The translations under genes and the position numbers were made by a program. Below the pieces are notes generated by a model. The model saw nothing but the letters and a program-made list of their open reading frames with translations, had not been told where the DNA came from and made no database searches. Below, piece by piece: positions 53,197 through 60,450 of a DNA stretch of 64,000 bases; position 1 is the first letter of the stretch; the number at the start of each line of letters is the position of its first letter. The DNA is from Rhizobium laguerreae (GTDB lineage Bacteria; Pseudomonadota; Alphaproteobacteria; Rhizobiales; Rhizobiaceae), in the NCBI RefSeq assembly GCF_002008165.1, contig NZ_MRDM01000009.1, positions 124,001 through 188,000 on the forward strand, written 5' to 3'.

Positions 53197-53302
53197 AAAA
53201 AACCTTGCTTCTTGGCGACAGCGGTGAAAAATGGTGGCAACGCGGTGGTCATCGGGCGGGCAGGCCGGGCAACCACCACAACAGTCGGGTTCAAACGCAA
53301 CG

Positions 53303-54301
53303 ATGGAATTCAAACATCAACCGACGGTAACGCTTGCCGAGGTCGCGGAAGCGGCCGGTGTTGGCGAGAGCACGGTGTCGCGGGTACTGCGCAACCACGG
53401 TTCGTTTTCCGGCAAGACGCGGGAGCGAGTGATGGCCGCCGTCGAGCGGCTGGGCTATGTGCCGAACCGGATCGCGGGAACGCTTGCCTCTACCGGTTCG
53501 CGTCTCGTTGCCTTCGTCATTCCCTCGCTGTCCAACATTGTCTTTCCCGATGTGCTGCGCGGTGCCAGTGCCGTTCTGGAGGAAAACCGGTATCAGGCGG
53601 TCTTTTCCGTGACCGATTATGATCCGGGCAAGGAGGAAGCGCTTGCCGCGGCGATGCTCGCCTGGCGGCCGGCGGCGGTCATGCTGGCTGGATGCGAGCA
53701 TACCGAGGGTACGGTGAAGATGCTGCGCGCCAGCGGGTGCAGGGTTGTCGAGCTGCTCGATCTCGACGGCGATGCTCTCGATATCGCGGTCGGCTTCTCG
53801 AACCGCGCGGCCGGGCGGGAGAGCGCTGCCTTCCTGCTGAAGCGGGGCTATCGCCGAATTGGCTATGTCGGTCACGACCTGAACCGCGATACCCGTGCCG
53901 GCAAGCGGTTTTCCAGCTTTTGCGAAACGCTCGATGGGCATGACACCCCGCTCGTCGCCCACGAAATTCTCGCCGGCGCTTCGTCCGTGGAAAATGGCAG
54001 GTTGGGGCTGGAGCGGCTTCTCGCCCGGACGACCGATCTCGATGCGGTCTATTTCTCTAACGACGACATGGCGCTGGGCGGCTATTTTCATTGTCTGGCC
54101 GAGGGAATCGCGATCCCCTCGAAGCTCGCCATTTTCGGCTATAACGGCCTCGATATCGGCCGGGCAACACCGCAGCCGTTGTCGACCATCCGAACGCCGC
54201 GAGTCGCGACCGGGGAGATCGCCGCGCAATTGGTCGTCGCTAATGCGCCGCCGCAGGCCGTCGATCTCGGCTTTGAACTGATCGAAGGGGCAACCGCCTA
54301 A
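53303..54301 (+). CDS. LacI-family transcriptional regulator of the otn cluster
   Basis: A 332-residue regulator with the helix-turn-helix TLAEVAEAAGVGESTVSRVL near residues 9-28 and a sugar-binding core. No good ribosome site precedes the ATG at 53303; an upstream in-frame ATG at 53231 has GGTGA close by and is an alternative. It sits beside three palindromic operators and between the two transcription units of the threonate pathway, so it is the likely repressor, released by a four-carbon sugar acid or intermediate. Confidence 0.9.
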   Translation: MEFKHQPTVTLAEVAEAAGVGESTVSRVLRNHGSFSGKTRERVMAAVERLGYVPNRIAGTLASTGSRLVAFVIPSLSNIVFPDVLRGASAVLEENRYQAVFSVTDYDPGKEEALAAAMLAWRPAAVMLAGCEHTEGTVKMLRASGCRVVELLDLDGDALDIAVGFSNRAAGRESAAFLLKRGYRRIGYVGHDLNRDTRAGKRFSSFCETLDGHDTPLVAHEILAGASSVENGRLGLERLLARTTDLDAVYFSNDDMALGGYFHCLAEGIAIPSKLAIFGYNGLDIGRATPQPLSTIRTPRVATGEIAAQLVVANAPPQAVDLGFELIEGATA

Positions 54302-54317
54302 TATTGGAGGAACTGTC

Positions 54318-54986
54318 ATGTCCGACGCGCGCCTGCGTGAGGAAATCTGCCGATACGGCCGCTCGCTGTTCGAGCGCGGGCTGACGCCTGGTTCGTCGGG
54401 CAATATTTCGTTGCGGCTGGAGGATGGCGGCTGGCTGGTCACGCCGACCAACGCTTCGCTCGGCTTTCTCGACCCGGCACGGATCTCCCGGCTCGATGCC
54501 GAAGGCCGGCTCCTGTCCGGAGACAAGCCGACCAAGGAAATTCCGCTGCACACCGCCCTTTACGATACGCGCGGTAGCGCCCGCGCCATCGTCCATCTTC
54601 ACTCCACCCACGCGGTGGCATTGACCATGCTGCCTGAGATCGATCCGCGCGCCGCCCTGCCGCCGATGACGCCATATTATCTGATGCGCGCCGGCGAAAC
54701 CGCGCTGGTGCCCTATTATCGTCCCGGCGATCCGGCGGTGGCCGATGCGATCCGCGGACTGGCGGGCAAGTATTCGTCGGTGCTTCTGGCCAATCACGGA
54801 CCTGTTGTCGCTGGCGACAGCCTGGAAGCGGCGGTCTTCGCGACCGAGGAACTGGAGGAAACGGCGAAGCTCTATCTGCTGTTGCGTAACCTCAATCCCC
54901 GTTTCCTCAGCCCGGCGCAGGTGGCCGATCTCGTCAACACGTTCGGCCTCGACCTTCCGTCGCATCACGATCACAACGGCGATTGA
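54318..54986 (+). CDS. otnC: 3-oxo-tetronate 4-phosphate decarboxylase
   Basis: A 222-residue class II aldolase/adducin protein. The zinc-binding histidines appear in IVHLHSTHAVAL and in VLLANHGPVVAG, and GSSGNISLRLEDG is the typical N-terminal loop. OtnC decarboxylates 3-oxo-tetronate 4-phosphate to dihydroxyacetone phosphate and CO2, the last step of the pathway. GGAGG lies before the ATG. It is co-transcribed with lacI, opposite to the rest of the pathway genes, which fits shared control from the operator array. Confidence 0.92.
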   Translation: MSDARLREEICRYGRSLFERGLTPGSSGNISLRLEDGGWLVTPTNASLGFLDPARISRLDAEGRLLSGDKPTKEIPLHTALYDTRGSARAIVHLHSTHAVALTMLPEIDPRAALPPMTPYYLMRAGETALVPYYRPGDPAVADAIRGLAGKYSSVLLANHGPVVAGDSLEAAVFATEELEETAKLYLLLRNLNPRFLSPAQVADLVNTFGLDLPSHHDHNGD

Positions 54987-55149
54987 AGGCGTCACTCCGC
55001 CGGCCGTTGACGGCGGGCAAGCGCGCAACCTTCTGCCAAACCCTGCTTTCGATACGATAGATTCTGCTTCCGATACCGGCAATTCAGGTGAGCGGCGGGT
55101 GAAGCGGTGCCTATGATTGTGATAGTTCCGATTGTTCAAGGATACGCAG

Positions 55150-55818
55150 ATGACGACGTTCCGTCCGAAATACATCACCTTCGACTGCTACGGCACGCTG
55201 ACCAACTTTCAGATGGCGGAGGCGGCGCGCGACCTCTACGGCGAAGAGCTCGACGAGCCACGCATGGCGGAGTTCATCAAGAATTTCGCCGCCTATCGGC
55301 TCGACGAGATCCTGGGCGACTGGAAACCCTATGCCGAGGTGGTGCACAATTCGCTCGAGCGGACATGCAAACGCAACGGCGTGACCTTTCGCGATGAAGC
55401 CGCCCGGATGATCTATGAGCGGGTTCCGACCTGGGGGCCGCATTCGGATGTCCCGGCCGGTCTCGCCAAAGTCGCCGAGGAAATCCCCTTGGTGATCCTC
55501 TCCAACGCCATGAATTCGCAGATCATGTCGAACGTCGAAAAACTGGGCGCGCCCTTCCACGCGGTCTATACCGCCGAGCAGGCGCAGTCCTATAAGCCAC
55601 GCTTCAGGGGCTTTGAATATATGCTCGATATGCTGGGCTGCGGGCCGGAAGACGTGCTGCATTGCTCGTCATCCTTCCGCTACGACCTGATGTCGGCCCA
55701 CGATCTCGGCATCAAGAACAAGGTCTGGGTCAATCGTGGCCACGAGCCGGCAAATCCCTATTATGGTTATGTCGAAATCCCTGACATCTCGGGCCTTCCT
55801 GGTGTCGTCGGGCTCTGA
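55150..55818 (+). CDS. HAD-superfamily hydrolase (haloacid dehalogenase type II)
   Basis: A 222-residue HAD protein with the complete D-x-Y-G-T motif (YITFDCYGTLTNFQ, nucleophile Asp near residue 12), LSNAMNSQIM (motif II), SYKPRFRGFEYML (Lys) and HCSSSFRYDLMSAH (motif IV). The ATG at 55150 follows AAGGA at eight bases. It is paralogous in type to the HAD gene at 45330 and starts 13 bp before a FAD amine oxidase. Whether it removes halide or phosphate is not known. Confidence 0.88.
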   Translation: MTTFRPKYITFDCYGTLTNFQMAEAARDLYGEELDEPRMAEFIKNFAAYRLDEILGDWKPYAEVVHNSLERTCKRNGVTFRDEAARMIYERVPTWGPHSDVPAGLAKVAEEIPLVILSNAMNSQIMSNVEKLGAPFHAVYTAEQAQSYKPRFRGFEYMLDMLGCGPEDVLHCSSSFRYDLMSAHDLGIKNKVWVNRGHEPANPYYGYVEIPDISGLPGVVGL

Positions 55819-55831
55819 CGGAGACACGCGG

Positions 55832-57106
55832 ATGCAGTTCGAATCCTACTGGCACGACACGGCCCAGCCCTTTGCCGGCGGCGCTCAAGGCCCCGTCGAC
55901 GGACATTATGACGTCGCCGTCATTGGCGCCGGCTTCACCGGGCTTGCCGCGGCGCGCCAGCTTGCAAAGGCCGGCGTCAAGGTTGTCGTGCTGGAGGCCG
56001 AACGGGTCGGCTGGGGGGCGTCCGGGCGCAATGGCGGCCATCTCAACAACGGGCTCGCCCACAGTTTCCTGTCAGCTAAATCCGCACTCGGCGTGGAGCG
56101 GGCCGTCGCCCTCTACAAGGCGTTCGACGATTCCATCGACACGATCGAGGCGATCATCGCCGAAGAGGGGATCGACTGCAATTTCCGCCGCGCCGGAAAG
56201 CTGAAGCTTGCCTCCAAGCCGCAGCATTTAGATGCCATTGCCCGCAATTTCGAGGCGGTTCATAGAGAGGTCGATCCGGACACCGCACTTCTGACGGCGA
56301 GTGACCTGAAAAGCGAGGTCGGTTCGCCCTTCCATGGCGCAATGCTCTCGAAGAAGAGTGCAATGATGCATATGGGCCGTTATGTCGCCGGGCTCGCCAC
56401 GGCCGCCGCCCGCCATGGCGCCGTCATCTTTGAAAGCTCGGCGGTGACCGCGCACCGGCAGGGCAACGGTCGCCACAGCCTGACGACCGCCCGCGGCACG
56501 ATCACCGCAGATCACGTGCTGGTCGCGACGGGCGCCTATACGCCGTCGCTCTTTAATTATTTCCGCCGCCGGATCATTTCCGTCGGCAGCTTCCTCATCG
56601 CCACCCGTCCGCTGACCGACGCCGAAATCGCCGCTACGATGCCGGGCAACCGCACCTGTGTCACGTCGATGAACATCGGCAATTATTTCCGGCTGTCGCC
56701 CGAGAAGCGGCTGATCTTCGGCGGTCGCGCCCGGTTTTCCGCCACGTCGGATCAACAATCGGACGCAAGGAGCGGCGACATCCTGCGGGCCAGCCTGGCT
56801 GAGATCTTCCCGCGGCTTGCCGGCGTCGAAATCGACTATTGCTGGGGCGGGCTCGTCGACATGACCAAAGACCGCTATCCGCGCGCCGGCTATGTCGATG
56901 GTGTCTGGTATGCCATGGGCTATTCCGGCCACGGCGCCCAGCTCTCCACCCATCTCGGCATGATCATGGCCGACGCCATCCTCGGCAAGGTCGACCGTAA
57001 TCCGATCAAGGGGCTCGAATGGCCGGCCGTTCCCGGCCATTTTGGAAAGCCTTGGTTCCTGCCGCTCGTCGGGCTCTATTACAAGACCCTCGATCGCTTC
57101 CAGTAA
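55832..57106 (+). CDS. FAD-dependent amine oxidase (gamma-glutamylputrescine oxidase-like)
   Basis: A 424-residue DAO-family flavoprotein. The nucleotide motif is DVAVIGAGFTGLAAARQLA near residue 30, followed by WGASGRNGGHLNNG, and the C-terminal GYSGHGAQLSTHLG completes the FAD site. This pattern is shared with gamma-glutamylputrescine oxidase (PuuB) and similar amine oxidases. It is coupled to the HAD gene upstream with a 13-bp gap. The class III aminotransferase at 46267 could act in the same amine pathway, an inference from the region only. Confidence 0.9.
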   Translation: MQFESYWHDTAQPFAGGAQGPVDGHYDVAVIGAGFTGLAAARQLAKAGVKVVVLEAERVGWGASGRNGGHLNNGLAHSFLSAKSALGVERAVALYKAFDDSIDTIEAIIAEEGIDCNFRRAGKLKLASKPQHLDAIARNFEAVHREVDPDTALLTASDLKSEVGSPFHGAMLSKKSAMMHMGRYVAGLATAAARHGAVIFESSAVTAHRQGNGRHSLTTARGTITADHVLVATGAYTPSLFNYFRRRIISVGSFLIATRPLTDAEIAATMPGNRTCVTSMNIGNYFRLSPEKRLIFGGRARFSATSDQQSDARSGDILRASLAEIFPRLAGVEIDYCWGGLVDMTKDRYPRAGYVDGVWYAMGYSGHGAQLSTHLGMIMADAILGKVDRNPIKGLEWPAVPGHFGKPWFLPLVGLYYKTLDRFQ

Positions 57107-57183
57107 CGGACCGGATCAGTCCGATTGCAGCCGAAACGGCTCGATGGGGGCAGGATTGCGATGAGCGCCTGCGCGGCGGTCAA

Positions 57184-57489
57184 CTATCTGGCCTCGCTGA
57201 CTGGATAGATCCTGAGAATGCCAAGGCGGTTATCAGTCGTGATCGCTGCAATACCCGCTTCATATGCCGCGCGGACGATTGCCTCATGCAATTGCTCGGG
57301 TTCGCTCTCCCCGGTAAGGACCTCCAAACAGATTCTCACCGCCGTGAGGAATTCCTCACCATCGTCGGTGGGCCATTCCTTCAGCAACAGTTGGGCAGCC
57401 TCGTGAACGGTACGGATCACCTTGCGGTCTTTCCCTTCGGCAAAAACAAGAATTATCGTTGGGAACTTTCTCACCATATCGAATCTCAT
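57184..57489 (-). CDS. DUF982 domain-containing protein
   Basis: A 101-residue protein with the DUF982 pattern: VHEAAQLLLKEWPTDDGEEF in the middle, then AVRICLEVLTGESEP and the helix EAIVRAAYEAGIAA. The family is small, of unknown function and common in rhizobia. The ATG at 57489 is preceded by CAGGGGCA. A frame open to 57549 would add 20 residues with little support. It lies 105 bp downstream of the small peptide gene at 57595 on the same strand and may or may not share its transcript. Confidence 0.75.
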   Translation of the reverse strand: MRFDMVRKFPTIILVFAEGKDRKVIRTVHEAAQLLLKEWPTDDGEEFLTAVRICLEVLTGESEPEQLHEAIVRAAYEAGIAAITTDNRLGILRIYPVSEAR

Positions 57490-57594
57490 TGCCCCTGAAC
57501 TCCGCGGGACGGCCAATGCCGAGTCATGGTTTGGACCGGGATTGGCCACACATGCTCGTCAACCATCTCCCGTGTCGTTTCGACAATCACGTGC

Positions 57595-57816
57595 CTATCC
57601 TCCTGTTGGTGGGAAGGAGGAGTTCGCTAGATTGGCTTTTAGCTCGCGGGCTGCCGCCTCAAGGAGTCGCTTGAATTCTTCGGAGGTCACGCCATCCGCG
57701 CGCATCACGATGGCGATCAGTGGATCACGAAGAGCTTCGGTTATCGTCAGCTCATCGTTCTTTCCGGCAGTTGCGCCAACGGGGCAACAATATTCCGAGG
57801 AAAATAGCGCGATCAT
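57595..57816 (-). CDS. Small hypothetical peptide, candidate modified-peptide precursor
   Basis: A 73-residue ORF (75 if the ATG at 57822 is used). It begins MIALFSSEYCCPVGATAGK, has a helical middle part DPLIAIVMRADGVTSEEFK and ends LANSSFPPTGG. AAGG lies seven bases before the ATG at 57816. It starts only a few bases after the stop of the ThiF-like gene, so it belongs to that operon. No known family is certain. The neighbours (adenylyltransferase, HExxH-like enzyme and protease) make a precursor peptide role possible; a small regulator or accessory protein is equally open. Confidence 0.55.
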   Translation of the reverse strand: MIALFSSEYCCPVGATAGKNDELTITEALRDPLIAIVMRADGVTSEEFKRLLEAAARELKANLANSSFPPTGG

Positions 57817-57825
57817 GGACATACC

Positions 57826-58767
57826 TTACATTCGGGGTGTTTTAAGAGAGTGCAGCTCGGCTTGATCGCCTTTGAGGTCCAATATCCATTGGCGTCCCCG
57901 GGCGACCGAGTGTCTCGAACGGCAGTTTTGGGCGATCTGCGACACGGCAAGGCCGGCGACCAATGGGTTGTCGACGGTGGCCGGCAGGGTGCGAAAGCTG
58001 CCGTCGGTTGCGACTTGGGTGGCGCAATGGCAGACGGAACAAGCGTCCTCATGCACCAAGACCAAAGGACCTGCCATGCAATAGTTTGCAGAGCGGCCCA
58101 CATGCAGATGCGGCGGCAGGCCGGCTTCCAATGCTCGGCAGGCCGACAGGAGATCTTGGGCTGGACGAGAATCGTCGCCGGCGAAAATGAAGAACGGGTT
58201 ATTAGCGTAGTCTGCGATTAACCGCAGCGCCGAGGCGCCTTCCGCAAATTCCGGCAGCGCGAAGACATAGGCCGAGAAACCCGCGGCCAGATGGGTCGCC
58301 AGCCTGTCCGTCTTCAGCCAGCCGAGATTCGCCTCGCTTGCCCATGGCAGACGGTTCAAATCCTTCTCGTCGATACGATCCGCATCCATGAGAAGGAAAT
58401 GGCGCGCGCCGAGGGCCGCAAGCTGGATGGCGATCTGCGAGCCCAAGTCGCCGCATCCGATGATGACGAAGTCGATATCGCCAAACCGTGCGACGTCGTG
58501 TTGATGGCAAAGAGGCGTCAGGATGGCGTCGTGGTGATCGATTGCGGCGGAGTCATATTCGTCCTCCGCCGGCATATCGGAAGCCTTCAACGAGACGACG
58601 AATGCAGACCGGGTAACATAGGGGCTCTGTTCCTCGACAGAATCGGCACTATTGCCGGTGAACAGAGCCCCCCGGCCGCCCCGCCCAAGGCTGTGGGTGA
58701 CGAGGTTCGGGAAGTCGACGGACGCCGTGGCGGTCGCTGACAATCGTTTGGACCGATCATTGACCAT
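57826..58767 (-). CDS. ThiF/MoeB/HesA-family E1-like adenylyltransferase
   Basis: A 313-residue protein with an E1-like nucleotide-binding domain at about residues 95-230. It has VIIGCGDLGSQIAIQLAALG, then LLMDADRIDEKDLNRLPWAS with the acidic and Asn-Arg residues that bind ATP, and a Lys in GWLKTDRLA. A CSVC pair is present, but I find no second CxxC pair and no catalytic Cys for thioester transfer. The N-terminal ~90 residues are unique. Its ATG overlaps the upstream stop by one base (TGATG). Family members adenylate C-termini of proteins or peptides, so a peptide target is plausible. Confidence 0.82.
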   Translation of the reverse strand: MVNDRSKRLSATATASVDFPNLVTHSLGRGGRGALFTGNSADSVEEQSPYVTRSAFVVSLKASDMPAEDEYDSAAIDHHDAILTPLCHQHDVARFGDIDFVIIGCGDLGSQIAIQLAALGARHFLLMDADRIDEKDLNRLPWASEANLGWLKTDRLATHLAAGFSAYVFALPEFAEGASALRLIADYANNPFFIFAGDDSRPAQDLLSACRALEAGLPPHLHVGRSANYCMAGPLVLVHEDACSVCHCATQVATDGSFRTLPATVDNPLVAGLAVSQIAQNCRSRHSVARGRQWILDLKGDQAELHSLKTPRM

Positions 58768-60212
58768 CACATCGCCTCCATCTCGCTGGGCGCATATCCG
58801 CGGATGGTCTCGGCATAGCGACCGTAGTCCTTGCCCATCGCATGGTCGGCGGCCTTCGCGATCACGTGGAATTTGCCGTCGTACCAGAGGTTGACATTGT
58901 CGCCGCTGTCATCGATCTCTCGCCGGCCCATTCGAGGATCGACCGGCTCTTTGCCACGCAGCAGCATCTGTCCGATATCCCAGGCTTGGCGATCGAGAAC
59001 TCGCTGGCGCTCGGCAAAGTGCGCCTGGCGGTGCGCAATAGGCTCTTCGGCAAGCAACTGGCCCACGAGGAACAAGATCCGGCTACTCCAGGAAGGAATG
59101 GCGGCGATGTCTGGGAGGTCGAGGAGGACATCGCCGCCGAGACGTTCGATTCCTTTCCGAGCGATATCGATGAGCGGGACCTGCCGCGCGGCATAGGTAA
59201 TTATGAATGCCGTCTTCCAGGCGCGGCGCTCAGGATCCACCTCGTTGGATAGGCATGCCATGCCGAAGGCGCACTCCCAGGGAATGGTGTACACCACGTG
59301 CAGGATGCTCTCGAGCGTCTGTAGATCCTCCTTGTATGGGGAAACATATTGGAATTCGCCAGGCAGGGATGCCGCCGCCGAGGTCGTATAAAACCCCAGC
59401 AGGATATGCCCCGCTTGGTGAAGCAGTTGGGCCGCGGTCGCGGCATGATCGCCGTCGCGCAATCTTTCTCTGGAAAGGACGATGATCGCGCTGCCCGGCA
59501 ATTCGTTCGAACTCAAGAACGAACACGGCGATTCGCGTCGCACGCCAACGTGAAGCGTGTGCAGGCCAGCGATCAGGCGCTGATAGCCGTACATGTCCAA
59601 TTCCGCGATTAGCGCGAAGGCTCTCTCTAGATGATTGGCGATGTGATCCAATTCCGCGTCGTCAGTGATGGGATAGTTGGAACCGTGATAGTTCGGCATG
59701 CATTGGCGGAGGAGGGGCTGCATGACGCGGCTCCGCGCCAGGCTTTCGATGCGGACGAGGCCGATGCCGCAAGAGAGCCGGCGCGCCGGCTGACGTTCGA
59801 GTTCAAGATCCGATGCGATGAGATCCGACTGCAGATAGCCGCTGACGATCTGCGCATCGGGGCCTCCCGCCTGCCATTCCAGACTCCGCGCGAGCCCACT
59901 CATCCAGGCTGCGAGCACGGACGAACGATAAGGGTCGGAGCTGACCGGTTCGGCGATCGCTGGGGGAAGCTCCAGCAGGCGAGTGTATCCGCCATCTGCA
60001 AGGTCGGGAAAATATCGTGACAGCGTCTCCGCCCCGGCCGAACAATCGGTAAGCTTCGAAGCAGCTGCGAGCGTGCACCCATATTGGAAGCGTCGCTTTA
60101 ACAGATTGCGAGTTGCGATGCGCTGCAGGGAGGCGGTGCTTGCCATCAGGGGATTGCCCCTGAGCAGGTAGCGCGCCTCATCTGCCAATTGTTGAATGCG
60201 AGACGCGGACAT
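58767..60212 (-). CDS. HExxH-type peptide hydroxylase-like protein with altered HQAGH motif
   Basis: A 481-residue protein resembling the HExxH-motif peptide-modification proteins (alpha-ketoglutarate HExxH-type peptide beta-hydroxylases). The motif region is QLLHQAGHILLGFY (residues 265-269), with Gln where Glu is normal, followed by YVSPYKEDLQTLESILHVVY, which matches the family's PWR-x-D-x-RP-L region in outline. The ATG at 60212 has GGAGG five bases upstream. It is the first gene of a coupled set with the ThiF-like and small peptide genes. Assignment is from pattern recognition, so an unrelated metalloprotein remains possible. Confidence 0.65.
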   Translation of the reverse strand: MSASRIQQLADEARYLLRGNPLMASTASLQRIATRNLLKRRFQYGCTLAAASKLTDCSAGAETLSRYFPDLADGGYTRLLELPPAIAEPVSSDPYRSSVLAAWMSGLARSLEWQAGGPDAQIVSGYLQSDLIASDLELERQPARRLSCGIGLVRIESLARSRVMQPLLRQCMPNYHGSNYPITDDAELDHIANHLERAFALIAELDMYGYQRLIAGLHTLHVGVRRESPCSFLSSNELPGSAIIVLSRERLRDGDHAATAAQLLHQAGHILLGFYTTSAAASLPGEFQYVSPYKEDLQTLESILHVVYTIPWECAFGMACLSNEVDPERRAWKTAFIITYAARQVPLIDIARKGIERLGGDVLLDLPDIAAIPSWSSRILFLVGQLLAEEPIAHRQAHFAERQRVLDRQAWDIGQMLLRGKEPVDPRMGRREIDDSGDNVNLWYDGKFHVIAKAADHAMGKDYGRYAETIRGYAPSEMEAM

Positions 60213-60397
60213 CGAGGCCTCCGTGGGTTTGTCTTCTGGTGGATCAAGGTTGCATGTCGGGCGAAGATGCCCCGGTTCGGGCCGGCTTCGTCGGGGAACG
60301 GTATGTGCCGTCCGTTGAGAGGCACTATTGCCCAAGGGCGTCAGTCGCCCGCCAGTACCGCGTTAAAAATCCGTAAAAAGGAGGGTAACCAAAGAAA

Positions 60398-60421
60398 AAG
60401 CCCCCTCGATAAAGGGGGCTT
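60398..60421 (-). terminator. Rho-independent terminator of the protease operon
   Basis: On the minus strand AAGCCCCCT pairs with AGGGGGCTT (arms 60413-60421 and 60398-60406, 6-base loop), followed by TTTTTC. It lies about 30 bp after the subtilase stop, and separates that operon from the HExxH-like gene, which then needs its own promoter in 60213-60397. Confidence 0.88.
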
Positions 60422-60450
60422 GGAATCTCGGAATAGCATCCCCCGGGCGT

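Noticed and set aside
57107..57124. CGGAC-N7-GTCCG hairpin after the FAD oxidase
   Set aside because: The stem is only five base pairs and has no T run; too weak to call a terminator.
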